From the NCBI GenBank assembly GCA_958299035.1, contig CATQJL010000001.1, positions 81,283,071 through 81,347,070 on the forward strand: DNA of 64,000 nucleotides, in the 5' to 3' direction. A program made the translations under genes and the position numbers. The stretch comes from Cylicocyclus nassatus. Taxonomy: Eukaryota > Nematoda > Chromadorea > Rhabditida > Strongylidae. Below are positions 25,541 to 37,790 of this stretch, one piece after another (the first letter of the stretch is position 1; each line of letters starts with the position of its first letter). Under the pieces are notes generated by a model. The model saw only the letters and a program-made list of their open reading frames with translations. It did not search any database and was not told the origin of the DNA.

Positions 25541-25627
25541 CAGAGTTAAAAGGCACCGTCCGACAACCTCATCTGAAGGCATGATTTTGGGTAACCCCAC
25601 CGTGCCTTTGGTCACTTTTTTGGCAAG
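25541..25627 (-). CDS. Isolated minus-strand exon, unknown protein
   Basis: An 87-base exon between CTAAG and GTAAGT on the minus strand, phase 0 at both ends, encoding 29 residues including GTVGLPKIMPSDEVVGRCLL. A second possible exon starts at 25464. It may belong to the same gene as 26296-27409, but no joining exon was found. Confidence 0.35.
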
Positions 25628-26295
25628 CTTAGGAACGTTCAAACAAACTCAAAATAAACAAATTACAAAATAATGCCAAAACTTGAAGGATGGGACGTTT
25701 TGGAGTGATACCATCGTACTACAAAAAACGTTGTAAAGTATAGAATCGGCACAATTCTATAACCATTCAAAGCGATTGGAAAAACACCGTCGATAACTTA
25801 AGCTCTCCATTTGTAGCAGAGTCCCGATTTGACTTGCGCTTTACAGCAAGTGTTGCCATATGCAAAAAAACGCCCACATTTCAAAGAGACAATCGGAAAG
25901 ATACCAGTAAACGTTTGAAAAACCATAGCAACCACTTTGAATCTCACTCCAGTACAACTTTCTACAATAGATAGATATACGTTTATTTTTATATATTTAA
26001 ATTACATAATCGTCTGACAAATAAAACATTATTATTATTGTATAAAATAAAACCGTACGACAAATGAAGCAACAATCCAAATAGAATTGACAGAAACAAC
26101 CATATACAAATTGTAGTAATTTGCTCCACACAGATACATAAATGAAGAAAAGCAATGTAGCAAACGGATGAAATGGAAAGAATAGAAAAGTTAGATATCG
26201 CTTGATGAGGACATAGTGATCGTCGTCATTTGTTGTGCAAAGATGTCCATCTCGGATCAAAACCTCCAAATCTTTATGCAGTAACTACACACTCA

Positions 26296-27409
26296 TTAAC
26301 GATAAGACCTAGTTAAAACAATATTGAAGTTCTCTGTTGTATGTGATATCCTATTATAATTTATAATAAAAACCACAGACACTTACATGGCTAGTGAAAG
26401 TTTTTGACAAACCAACGGAACCATAACTACAACGCTCCCGCTAAAAAAGATCCATGATCTGTCAAAAATTCGTTAATCAATAATTGGCTGATAATGACAC
26501 TCAGTCTTTCAACACTCATAAGATTCAGAAACCGACAAAATTAAACACGCGTTTGAATAAGATTTACAACCGAAGAGTATATCTTCGCATAATTACAAAA
26601 CCACAGGAAATATAATTCACCAACCAATCTTTCCACGTCCTGTGTGCGCATAATTTGCATCATTGACATTGAACGTAGAAGTTAGACTTTGAGCTTTGTC
26701 ACCAAATACTTGAGTACCAAATGCCGGAAGCGCCTTTATGAACATGCAGTTTACCAACACAACCACAAAAGTCATATGAATATGAAAATTCGATTTTTAC
26801 TCCGTTTTCAAAATATAATCAGCAGGGAAACCGGCAGCATCACATGACCCGCTCCATACCAAAACGAAGCCTTGAAGGTACGTTCTAGGAGCAATAGATA
26901 CAGGGACGTTCTAGAGACAAGTCCAAACCTCTAAAAAACTAGCAAATCGCCTTTTGAAAATAAAGTCTTGCGATTTTCGCTTCAAAGCAGAAGGCTTTAA
27001 TTCTAACTTGTCTACAAGCTCAATGAACATTGAATAGCATTAGTATACCTGGAAACAACCAAATCCACCAATGAAAAGAATCTTGGCAAGTCAAGGCCAA
27101 CCTTTCAATTACCGATAGTAATAACCCAAAATTATCACTAACTCAAAATCATCAATGAAGACAACGTACCATGTTCGTTAGAGAAGAAACGCAATATACC
27201 CACAACAAACAATTTAGTGCCTTTTTCGTATAGTACACTTGCGACTCTTACACCACCTATCTAAATCAAACACTGCATTGGTACATATGATGTGAAGCTT
27301 CATAATAAACTTGCTTACGATGGAAACTTACATCATTGGAAGTGAACAACTGACATACATTGGCCATGCCATTTTTAAGTAGCGTCTTTTCAACTTCTAC
27401 ATCAGATAT
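26296..27409 (-). pseudogene. Multi-exon gene of unknown function, probably broken
   Basis: Minus-strand exons with good splice sites and matching phases: 27409-27332 (VEKTLLKNGMANVCQLFTSN), 27260-27170 (GGVRVASVLYEKGTKLFVVG), 27101-27049 (LAKILFIGGFGCFQ), 26733-26621 (ALPAFGTQVFGDKAQSLTST), 26458-26387 (WIFFSGSVVVMVPLVC) and 26308-26296 (stop). Introns are about 70-315 bases. Two in-frame TGA codons appear, one in exon 3 and one at the exon 4/5 joint, so it is either a pseudogene, wrongly spliced by me, or carries sequence errors. Hydrophobic stretches (FIGGFGCF, FFSGSVVVMVPL) suggest a membrane protein. The 5' end beyond 27409 was not found. I do not recognise the family. Confidence 0.5.
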
Positions 27410-28928
27410 CTTTAAAAAATAAGTAGAGAATCAATAAGAAGTATTACAATGATCTGAGCTTTTGTCTAACAAAAAGTTACACAAGTAAGTAACTAGGGGA
27501 TGGACCATCGTGTCAGCATACCATGAATTACATGGTGCGCCATGCCACCGCACATTCGCACTTTAACGCGAAGAACAATATTTAAAAATCTACAAAAAGT
27601 ATTTTCAATCTCCCTGTATCAGATGTAAGATGCACACAGAAAGAAAATTTTTCGATCAATTTTTGATTTTTTTATCTATTTTTCACTTCTCGTTTTTGAC
27701 GTGCCAGCGGCATCAAAGTGCTGCCATATAAACAGTACGAAAATATGTTTTGGAAAAGTTTTAGGAAAGAAATAACGCAATTAGATGTCAAAAAATTGAG
27801 GGAAAATGACAATTTTGAGTGTGCTTACAAAACTGTCGTAAACTTGTTGGCTATTTGTGTATTTACGGCATCAGCCATGCTGTTGAGTGGGCCCTGTCGT
27901 GCCCTATATATGGAGCAAATTTGAGGATTCAAGAAAGCTTCCGCAATTTTTCACAATTTTACAAAAAAAAGTGTAACAGAAATTATCCTCCAACTTGATA
28001 TTAGGTATGCCTTATTGAGCTTGTCATGCTTTGGTATACACCAAGCTGTACCACTACGTTAATAACTGTTTATTAGATAGTAGCGGAGCAGCCGCTGACT
28101 ATCAACAGTGAATATGCGGAACAGCCGCTGACGATAGTGGTAGTAATCGAACCAACACCAGAACTGAGTATTCAGGACCTTTTATACCACTATTTTGGGC
28201 GTGGATAACCTGAATGTTCGCTTCTGGCAAATAGCAATCATACAGAAACAAGGATTGCCTACATGAAAGTAGGCGCCGCCAAGTAGACTATCAAGCACAG
28301 TGGGTGGGTGACCCTGCGGCTTAAGTGGTCAGTGAACAGTAAGGTTTGTCAACGACAAGCCATATACTAAGTATAATATGTAGGATGAATCTATAGTGAT
28401 AAAGGTTGTAGATTATTTAGATAATCTACGACACATGCACTCAAAAATCGTTTCAAAATATTTATTTTTGTCTTGGAGGTAAACGTATTTTTATAGTCGG
28501 TACACTTAACGCCATGCCAATCATGCTCTCCTTAACCGGGTTTCATAGCACAGAATTTATTTAAACATCATTGAGTCCACACTTTCAAACGTTCATGCAG
28601 ATTACAAGTGTGCAAAGTCAGCATTTTAATCTGATTTCGAAGACTTAAATTTTTTGAAGTTACTTTTGCCATTCGATATCTCTCTTTGTAACATTCTAAA
28701 GACTTTGACGAGAACCTTTCTGTGAAATTTTGAGTTCATTTTCTGTCTTTAATTCATTTGATCTTTGCGCGAGACCTAGCCGGATGCTTCGATTATGTGT
28801 AGACCTAATTGTCGTTGAAAGCAAGCCCAATTGTGCAATGATCGCAGACCTGTCAGCAATGGTATGAAACCACCGCTGAAAAGCGGTAGATTTGTATCTT
28901 GGCAGAGAGAACATAAGCATTAATCAAG
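27410..28928. other. Region without a supported gene
   Basis: Holds a short tandem repeat at 28082-28140 (two units containing cagccgctgac) and a 9-bp-arm hairpin near 28408-28430. The ORF at 27718-27924 is unremarkable. Upstream exons of the minus-strand gene may lie here but I could not define them. Confidence 0.4.
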
Positions 28929-28932
28929 TTAA

Positions 28933-29332
28933 AGGCAGCGGCTCGGCAAATTTTCGACTTGGAGTTTTTTGCTTACGTGGGGTAATTGGAGGCACTGATT
29001 CCGAGGATCTACTTTGAAGAAAATTGGCAGAAACCAGCATTTTCCAAGGCCTCCATTTTTGAATTTGGACGAGTGGGGCATGTCTCCTCATGGTTAGAGA
29101 AGCAGAATCGTTGCGACACCCTTGCAGTTAGAACACTGCGGCATGCCTTCTCTGACGGGTCAGAGAGAATCGCAAGCTCGTCCGCGTGGATTGAAATGGT
29201 CTGCGCGTAACGGGGTTTTCTAGTCAAGGACAGCAAGCTGTGCGCTCGGACCTGCTCTGTTCTCATGTTTAGGGTGCGAGCAACCTCCCATGTCAAAATG
29301 CCGGGATGTTCGGTTTTGGCGAGCTGCTGCCT
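28933..29332. mobile_element. TTAA-flanked MITE, diverged
   Basis: Begins AGGCAGCGGCTCGG and ends GAGCTGCTGCCT, flanked by TTAA (28929-28932 and 29333-29336). Same family as 11135 and 34522. Confidence 0.7.
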
Positions 29333-29336
29333 TTAA

Positions 29337-30884
29337 ATTCATATGAGCCGCTCGTAGCTCATATCATACAGTCGCCTTGACGATGTCAAGTGAACTAAAG
29401 GACCTGTAGAGTATTACCAAATGGCGGCGGTGCAGGAGGAACTAGAGCCCTTGATCCCTGTATCCAAGGTGAAAAGGGGAGGAGGTGGCTGCGTGCCAAG
29501 AAGGACCTGGCAACCTTCCAAGCTCCGCCCTTCGCGCTGAGCCTGGGTTTTGCCTTTTTTGCTCAGGAATTTCCTGAAGAAAAAGGCTAGTTCAAAAGAC
29601 CTGAGGTGGCGATACAAGGAAGGGAAAAACAAGTTTGTGACCAGTTTTGGAAAACGAATCTTTTAAATGGGCTTTTGTATGAATTCATTCACATCAATGC
29701 AATCCTAGCATTCTTCTAAAGACTGGAACTGATGAACAATTTTTAGAGAGGTAAGAGCTTTGGCTCGATTTCAAATATTTCATGGATCTTTAAATTGCTT
29801 CGCGGACAACTTAACCTAAATTGCATTTCATTTTCCTGAGATAATTTTCTCAATCTTTTACGATAGTCACTGCGTTAGTTGCATTTGTGCTAATCGATGG
29901 CCGATTAGTTGACCTTTGCAGGATCAAGCCAGTCGTCTGATGAGCCAAGAAAGTCATGATTCAGTTGAAAACTTTATTCTTTGTTAACTCCAATAAATAT
30001 TTTATTCGGGGAGGGGTAGGGAGGGGGGCAGGGGGGGGGGGGGGAGGGAAAGGGTGAGAAAAACTCTCGAGAAAAGCGTTGAAAAGTCTTTTAATTGAGT
30101 GAACTTGCGAAAGTAGATGTCAAATTAGTTAGCAAAAGTTTTCGAGTTGAATCAGACTCGGGCAGAAAGCTGCAAAAGCAGGCAAAGTCACCAAAACTTT
30201 TCTCTCATAACAGTTAAATTAGTTTTCATTAGTTTTTCCCCATTTATAGTAGATATTGTCCCACTTCTCTAAACCTATGCCTCGACAACTGCCAGCAGGA
30301 TAAGGTTGTCCAGGTTTGGTTCACACTACAAATCTGAGCTGTGAAGCTTTAAAGCTTTATTGAGCCTCCTCTCACGCATAAGATGGCATTTGCATTTTAC
30401 GTCCTTTTTGGATATGAGTATCCAGGATGTAGTATTAGGCTCTATGTTGAAAATATTGTTAAAATCACTTTGAAACTTCATTTTCGGTTTATGTTCTCCC
30501 GCTTCGAATCAATATTTATTAGGTTTATGACATGGCACTACTTTTATTATCATCCTGGTACCTGAAAACCTGTTTGAGAATCTTTACTGTCCATTTCCCA
30601 AATTCCAACTTCATGGCTTAACCTCTTAATCCATCAAATTTGATCAATATCTGGTAGTGCATCTACCATTCTTGCTCAACACACAATGGGAGCATCCAGT
30701 GGGCAGAGCGATGGACGGAGCCTCCTCTGCCTTCCACTATTCCCCTTGGATACAGTCGGCAAGGGCTTTGGTTCCTCCTGACCACCTCCTTACCAAATGC
30801 CTTGTCTTTTCATCACTGACACTTCGTGACTTGTGACAATAAACATAACGGCCGGCACGATCAGAATGTTGTAACCAATTAGTA
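29337..30884. other. Region without a supported gene
   Basis: Contains a G-rich tract at about 30009-30054. No gene is supported. Confidence 0.4.
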
Positions 30885-31822
30885 TCTTATATATAAAGCT
30901 GAATGTCTGTTTGTATGTCTGTATGTCTGTATGTCTGTGTGTACGTATGTTCCGAATAGAAAATTCCATTTCTGAACCGATCCGGACCAAACTTGGCACG
31001 CGTACACTTCGGGCCCCGGCGGGTGTCATAGGCTACTTTTCGTCATCGATCGATATCGATTTTATCGATTTTTATCGATTTTTTTGCTGAGTTCACCTAC
31101 GGGGCTGGAAGTTGGCACAGGGGGGTAATCGAGCATGGGGATTCCGAATACAATATTGGTTTTCAGGATTATCGATTACTTTTATCGATTTTATCGATTT
31201 TTTTGCAAAGTTTGAGCTACGGGGCTGGGATTTCGCATAGGGGGGTAATCGAGCATGGGGATTCCGAATACAATATTGGTTTTCGGGATTATCGATTACT
31301 TTTATCGATTTTATCGATTTTTTTGCAAAGTTTGAGCTAGGGGGTTGAGAGTTGGCACAGGGGGGTAATCGAGCATCTGATACTCCCAAGGGGGGTGATC
31401 AGCATGCTCGATTACACCCCTGTGCCAAATTCCAGTCCCCTAGCTCAAATTTTCAAAAAATCGATAAAATCGATAAAAGTAATGGACGATCCTGAAAACT
31501 AATATTGTGTTCGTAATCAGCATGCTCGATTACCCTCCTGTGCAAAATCCCAGCCTCGCATGTCAAAATTTACAAAAAATCGATAAAATCAAGAAAAGTA
31601 ATCGATAATTCTGAAAACTAATATTGTATTCGGAATCCCCATGCTCACTTCCCCCCTGTGCCAACTCCTAGCCCTGTAGGTGAACTCTGCAAAAAAATCG
31701 ATAAAAATCGGTAAAATCGACACCGATCGATAACGAAAAGTGGACTGTGACACCCGCCGGGGCCCGAAGTGTATGTGTGCCAAGTTTGGTCCGGATACGG
31801 CGGAGCCGGGTAAGCCAGCTAG
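30885..31822 (+). mobile_element. Non-autonomous Helitron, 938 bases
   Basis: Starts TCTTATATATAAAG and ends GTAAGCCAGCTAG, with host A before and host T after, the insertion signature of Helitrons (TC...CTAG between A and T). A GC-rich potential hairpin (GGCGGAGCCGGG) precedes the 3' end. Inside, three tandem units of about 120 bases (31098-31375) are followed by three inverted units (31390-31680), built on gataaaatcgataaaa and ggggggtaatcgagcatg. A gtatgtct microsatellite lies at 30912-30942. No protein is encoded. Confidence 0.75.
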
Positions 31823-32361
31823 TCTTCTATAAGCCAACAAAAGCAGAAATGCGAAACTGTTGCTCAGAAAGCTTTAGTCACTTAGAACCAGAAAATTACA
31901 GACATTTGCTGTTAGAAACACGGCTACCCTACAAAAGATCTCAGTTATTGCCTAGAAATTATGTTTGCCGACCCCCACAAAAAGGATGTAATGGTCATTT
32001 TGGACTTTTTGGTGGCATGACATTAGGAAAGATGTCAATGTTCTGCCTTTCGGAATGTTCAGTATATCACGTAGATGTATACATAACTAGTAGCAACGTA
32101 ATAAAGCGCGTAACATGTGGTACCACTTTGCAAACATATACACATCACATTTTTTCCAGCTTTAACTACACCAGCCGCTTTAATACTTTTCCCATAAAAA
32201 ATGGCAGAAAAATCCTCCAAAAACTCACAGTGACTGCAATATTGAACATATTACGAGGGTGGATGGTATCGAAAAAGGTTAGCACGAAAACCTGCTATGA
32301 AAAAGTACAGTACTCGGCACAGCAAATTCAATGTGGACGCTTTGTCGTCACCCGCCGTTTG

Positions 32362-32367
32362 TATAAA
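32362..32367 (+). promoter_or_regulatory. TATA box of family A member 3
   Basis: TATAAA 46 bases before ATG 32413, conserved with 7735 and 38754. Confidence 0.55.
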
Positions 32368-32412
32368 TACCAATGAGCTGCAGTGGTGAAAAAGTAAGTA
32401 GCACCAAAGAAT

Positions 32413-34064
32413 ATGAAGTGCTTGCTGGTGATCTTGGTAGTAAGTCTCACATTTCCGTTTGCATAAACGATTATTGTTGACTGCAGATAATATGTGTATC
32501 TATGTCTGAGCCTGACCAAAGAACTCCATGCAGACATCAGCAATTGAACAAAAAGCTAGAATTAGTCTTTGAGGAAACTTTGAACGATACTTAGACGAAT
32601 CCGGAACTTACAACACGTTGGTGAATCTTCCATACTTCTTGCGAGTTTCTGTCGCGTAAAATGAAGATGTATACTCTTTCGACTCGATAGTTTGTATTCA
32701 AATGGCCTTTGTAAAATATTTCTGAAAAATATGGCGCCGCCACGGCAGAGATGTAGAACGTTATTCCGAAAATTCCATTTCTTCGGTCAAGGCCATAGCA
32801 TGCAAAAAGTTTAGAGTATTCTGAAAATCAAAAAAATTTCTCCTGCACTTTCTACCTCTAAAATTTCTGCTACCGTGATCGCTACATAATAACAATGTTT
32901 ACACAAATCCTTTTCCAGCATCGAAGCTTTTATCTCATAGACCAGGCGTCTCGGAAGCTAAAAAATCGTACAGCCATAGAACCACTGTCTTTCGAATATC
33001 CCGCCACAGGGTATGTCATAAGCTAAGGGCTAAAAGAAATTCTTGACGACGTTGTACCTGCAATATATAGGGAAACTACAAACTTGCTTGCTCAAACCCT
33101 CCTCCACAAACCACATGCACCGCATGCAAAACTCCTCGCTCTCAATGTGAGTTCTTGGACTATCTGTGGCGTGTCTACTGTCGTTCTCAATACTAAAATA
33201 AAGCTTGAAAACGTGTTTCGCAAATGATACAGCTTATTTTCAGATGTTCTCCTACATGGCAGAGACGAATTCTTTTGGATGCGTCTACATAAAAGAAAAG
33301 TTTTTGTATTTCTGACAAGGGAAGATTGGTTGAAGTGACCTTATAAGATAAATATTTTTGAAGGGCATTAAATCCTAATTCCTTTCTGCCCTTATTTTTT
33401 GCGGAAATCCTCTGAGTAAGGAGCGATGGCCGTTCCAAAAGCCAAAACCGATAAAATTGATTGTTACAACCTATGAATTTCACAGATAAGATTACTTTGA
33501 GTATGGAAAGCAGGCGAAAATTACTTTTTTTTTGCACAGAATGGTCAGACAAACGTTACTGCTCCATTTGAGCATAACTGAAGAGTTCCGCGTAGGTTTT
33601 CTTGCTCCTTCGCCTTCAGATTTTCTCCACATCTTTCATAACTCATAAACCAAAAGCGCTCCGCAAATAAGGAGGACAGATTTGTATCAGCGTTTGATGT
33701 ATTACAAAACTGTATGTATTCATCTGGAAAAACCACTTCGACCAGTGATCCTTCCCTAGTAAGATGTATCTCTTCTTAAGAATTTTGTTCAGTAAATATG
33801 GAATTTTCAGCCTTTATACATTCGACATGACTGAAAAAGTTGAAGTGTTTTTACTTATTGTGGATAAAACATTACAAATTCTGTGACCAACTGATACTTC
33901 GCATGACCCATAAGCATATTCACCACGCCTCTGATAATTGACAGGTTGATGTTCACATTCTTACATTTTTTCGGCTTCAGCATCAATTTATGCCTCCTCT
34001 AGCACTGTCCCTTGATTTGCATCGTTTTGATCATAACGCCGCTCATTCCAAGAATCGTAATGAA
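32413..34064 (+). pseudogene. Small secreted protein, family A member 3 (frameshifted)
   Basis: Exon 1 32413-32439 encodes MKCLLVILV and ends at GTAAGT in phase 0. Exon 2 32487-32620 encodes a hydrophobic start (IICVSMS) and TPCRHQQLNKKLELVFEETL, then hits TAG. Its length (134 bases) is not a multiple of three, unlike the phase-0 exon 2 of its relatives, and shifting by one base restores a tail ending GTYNTL, so one base was lost or two were gained. A possible exon 3 at 33981-34064 starts right after TTCAG and resembles exon 3 of the 7.8 kb member. A MITE (33316-33759) sits between exons 2 and 3. Read as a pseudogene. Confidence 0.6.
33316..33759. mobile_element. Tc4/Tc5-type MITE
   Basis: Ends CAAGGGAAGATTGGTTGAAG and CTTCGACCAGTGATCCTTCC (then CTAG), flanked by TGA on the left and TAA on the right, compatible with a mutated TNA duplication. 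Related to 6701-7166. Confidence 0.6.
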
Positions 34065-34235
34065 GTAAGTTTCAATTGTTTGGGATATACTAGGTTGCGT
34101 AGTGAATTCTACCGCATTTTTTCTTCAGATATGGTATGCAGGTATGCCGCTATAACAAAAGCTTGACTTGAATAATTTCCATTATCGAAAATTGTGACAA
34201 TGCTAATTAATGTTTTATGTATTTTTTATTCCAGA

Positions 34236-35394
34236 TCCATGTATGGAACCACTTGATCGAGATAGCTGGTGTGAAGCGATGTCTAGTAGGTAAGTATGGA
34301 TAAGAACAAGCATGGTAGCACCAATTATCAATTTTTGGAAAATTTTTGGGGTAACCATAATTTGATCGCCTTACTTATATATCAGCAAACATCACCAGCA
34401 CTCACTACCCTTGCTGATTTTTTGATCTGTGCATAACAATAAGTTGTTTATATGTCACATACATGAGAGTAACACTAAGTGCATACCTGGTTGTTACTTG
34501 ATTATTAAAAAAGCGTCTTAAAGGCAGTGTCCGGGTAAAAAGTCGATTTTGAGATTTTGTGCTTACCCGGGCCTATTCCCTAGGCTGAATCCGAATATCC
34601 ACATTGGAAAGCGCGAAAACGGCGAAAAAGGGCTCTAACGCAGGAGTGAAATCAAAAGTGGGCGGAGTCTTCCCCAAGGTGAATTCACGGTCCCAGCTTT
34701 CAGAGCGATCTTTTCAATTCCACTAACCGCCCTGACATCTCAAGGTAAGTGCGAATGCATGATCTGAAGTCGGAAGCGAAAAGATCGCTTCGGGAGCTGG
34801 GACCGTAAATTCACCCTGGGGAAGACCCGCCCACTTTTGATTTCCATCCCGCGTTAGAGCCTTTTTTCGCCGTTTTCGCGCTTTCCAGTGTGGATTTTTG
34901 TAGCCAGCGTAGCTAATAGACCCAAGTAAGCACAAAATCTCAAAATCGACTTTTTGCCCGGACACTGCCTTTAATGTATGTTTTGAGCGGATCTCAAGAC
35001 ACTTTCTCGAAATTTTACAGCGTAGCGAACAAGCAAATTGTCTGAAAGCTCTTGATTGCTTAGACAACTGGCCTGAGATACTAATCTAGGAGAGTTTGAC
35101 CAGTTCCGAATTACAAATTTTGGATACCGCTGTTTACTGCGAGACACCCCAAAATACCCTAGTTCGATGCATCGCTTATTTTCTAACATTTTCCGATAAT
35201 CTGTGGAGATAGCAGTTGAAAGCTCGATTTTTACTTATGGATACTACTTCAACAAAAGAACGAGACAGTGCAGAGGGTTTTATTATACTGGCTGTGGCAA
35301 GAGTGGAAACAACTTTTTGACCAAAGAGGAGTGCCACGAGAATTGGTTTGAATAATGTCCGTCTTTTGGAATAGTTATTTGCTTGTACTTATTT
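34236..35394 (+). pseudogene. Duplicate Kunitz domain, splice sites destroyed
   Basis: Exon 34236-34290 encodes [18 protein letters not shown] with a good GTAAGT. The second half, at 35241 onward (YYFNKRTRQC-like, then [18 protein letters not shown]), is intact as protein. However, the acceptor AG is now GG (35239-35240) and the donor has lost its GT (gagaattggt against gaaaagtcggt in the first copy). The domain can no longer be spliced as in copy 1, although its reading frame is preserved. A MITE sits in the intron. Confidence 0.75.
34522..34970. mobile_element. TTAA-flanked MITE with empty site in the window
   Basis: Begins AGGCAGTGTCCGGG and ends CCCGGACACTGCCT, flanked by TTAA (34518-34521 and 34971-34974). 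The unduplicated site at about 2030-2035 reads cttaatgcatg with a single TTAA, proving exact insertion with a TTAA duplication. Confidence 0.9.
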
Positions 35395-35427
35395 TAGATG
35401 CGAAAAGCGCTACCCAAGAAGTGTTAG

Positions 35428-36265
35428 CCTTCCTCAACCAGCAGCATTACCGCGAAGCAAGAAAAAGAAGCCACCATCTCGACCTGCAGGCTGTACGCTT
35501 TCTCGACAATTTATAAGAAAGCTCTCAAAGTAGCCCATTTAGACAGCGGAGTCAAACCAGAGGAAAAAACTGCAATGCTAAGACATATTGTATTTGACGG
35601 AGTAAATAGTACATATTACAAAAGTGATGCCGAATGGATAGACTATGCTTTTTGCGTCGGATACAGGTTCGATGAATTCGTTTATCTTAAAGTACAATAA
35701 TCGACAAACATAAAAATACCATGTTTTGTGGATATCGAGCTTTACTAGAGTTTAAAAGCAGCACGAACAGTGCCACTCTGAAGCTCTGTCTGCCCGAGCT
35801 CAATATCCAGATACTTGACAATTGTCATTAAATCTTATTTTATAGATATAATATTACTGGACAAGATACTGTGCTTAATGTTCATTTTTGTTCGGACAAT
35901 GGCAACTCTGACTGCATTACGAAGGCGAGTTTATTACTGTTATTCTATTCTGAAAAAGCATGCCATATATGTACGTCTTTTTATCTCCATTCTTCCAGAC
36001 TCATGGCACCACTTTTGGAGAAGAATTCTGCGATGTACACCACCCATTTCTCTGTGGAACCAATCTGTATACCTGGTATTTCACAACTGAGATAAAAGTG
36101 CATATTGCTTACAATGAAGATCATTCTGATCTTGTTAAAATAAAAATTTTACAGGAGTTTTACAACGTTCCCAAGAATGCCACATCATATCATTCGCAAC
36201 GGTTCCGTGAGACAATCGCCGCGATCCTCTTATTGAAACCCAACCATTGTCATGACATTTGCTAA
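35428..36265 (+). CDS. Cysteine-rich module, second copy (intact)
   Basis: Exons about 35428-35666, 35846-35957, 35999-36097 and 36155-36265 (TAA). Lengths of exons 1, 3 and 4 equal those of the first copy (239, 99 and 111). No stop or frameshift. Cysteines are kept (YAFCVGYR, VHFCSDNGN, EEFCDV, NHCHDIC), as are glycosylation motifs (NST, NIT, NAT). Since the adjoining Kunitz exon has lost its splice sites while this module stayed open, the module is probably expressed from its own or another start. N-terminus not identified. Confidence 0.6.
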
Positions 36266-37439
36266 TACGACTCGTGTTTCAATAATAGAACTGATGTTGT
36301 CGAAAGTTCTAGTGAACGTGGACTAGCACTTAGGTTTTTGATACATTCACGAAGAGGCCGATTTTTCGATTACTGACCTTTTGGACGAGAGCCTTTTTCG
36401 CTTTGTCAAACTTATGAGCCAACCGTGTATTGTCCGAAATGGTAGTCTTTATATTTTTGGAAAATATTCAAAACATGTTTCCGAGAATTTCCCCACAAGG
36501 GTTATCGAAGGCGCTGACTCTCAAAACATGATTTATTTTAGTTTTTGGCATTATACGGTAAGGTTACGGTAGTCATTCTGTACGAATCCAACATCATTGA
36601 TTTTCATGAAAAATCGTGTTTTGCTGTTGTTTTACGTGCTGATCACGAATATAGTGTCCACTTTATTCACTACTTTTCCACAGTGGGACTACGGTAGCGG
36701 TACGGTAGAGTTTTCCGTCCAGAAACTGATGTAAGAAGGCGGTATTAGAACTTGAGATTACCATTTTCGTAATCAGCATATTACAAAACCTGTATATGTA
36801 AGGTTTGAGCTTCCTGGGATGAACAATGCAAAAATTTAACAAAATCAATAAAATCGATACTTTTGCGCTGGGCTAAGCATCAGCCTTGTCCTTCCCGTAT
36901 TTCGTGCATGTCCACTTTAATGTTCAGAAACAGCACCACTCTGCGAAAAGTTTGAGCTAAAGTCTGTGCCTTATCTCTATCTACGATATATCTACCGTAA
37001 CATTACATTACAGTTTCTTGAGCCCGGACCACTCTGGCCAGAGCTTCGCCAAAGTGTCCACAACCATGTGCCAGAATCTCGTAAAATTTTCACCGTAAAC
37101 TGGCCAAGCTAGGGCTTCGAGAATCTTACGACCCACCGGTGGGTCGTATCGTCGTGAATGTGTTAAAGCCTCATCGTTGCTTTGGAAATGTTTAGCGCCT
37201 TGCCTCCAATGTTGACATCTATAATACGATTAGTAGCCACTAAAGGGTAAGTTTGCATACTAGTGTGCAAGAAATCTTAGCGCATTCTTATTCGAAATAG
37301 ATTCAAATAGGACGCTATGTAGTATCATATAACAACCCCGAAAGGAATCGACAAACGCGGCTTAGAAGATTCATCGCAACTAGCTTTGATATGCAAGCTT
37401 TAGTTATTTTATTTTTGCATACACATTTGATTCAGGCTT
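36266..37439. other. Copy-specific DNA without a supported gene
   Basis: Absent from the first copy of the duplication. A diverged minisatellite-like unit (aatcagcatatta ... ataaaatcgata) lies at 36770-36860 and a perfect 22-base palindrome at 37127-37148. Confidence 0.45.
37127..37148. repeat. Perfect 22-base palindrome
   Basis: TACGACCCACC followed directly by its complement GGTGGGTCGTA. Confidence 0.9.
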
Positions 37440-37790
37440 CTCGAAAACTCACACAAGATTAATAGAATGACAATTGAGCAGTTTGAAAGAAGTCTTTCAG
37501 AAGGGCACTTGCGCAGACTCTGCACTGCAGTAGAAGTACAAACTTTCCCTTGTGTAAAATACAAATCAGCTGGTTCACTCACTGGAATGTGCAACAGACA
37601 ATTGCAAAAAATCTAAAAAAGTTCATACGTGAAAGTAGAGAAAGGTCAAGAGCAACGATCGTTAAAGAGCAGAAGCAGTACCTCGGCAGAACATTCCAAA
37701 CATAATTTAATACACTCTAACCGCTAGTCATTTTAGGTGCTTAATGAGGATATTGCGTAAGGATAATGAAAAATGAGCTGCAATATATTA

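Larger units (their letters stand above)
34130..37790. repeat. Segmental duplicate of about 1.63-4.3 kb
   Basis: Colinear similarity starts at the intron donor (34140 against 1636) and runs through the fifth Kunitz domain, the cysteine-rich module and a downstream block (37440-37790 against 3880-4290). Interruptions: a TTAA MITE at 34522-34970 and about 1.1 kb of unrelated DNA at 36266-37390. Conversely, the 2778-2928 MITE is missing here. Confidence 0.85.

Noticed and set aside
31747..32376. 209-residue plus-strand ORF
   Set aside because: It starts inside the Helitron end and crosses into flanking DNA and the promoter of a paralogue; no motif. Chance frame.
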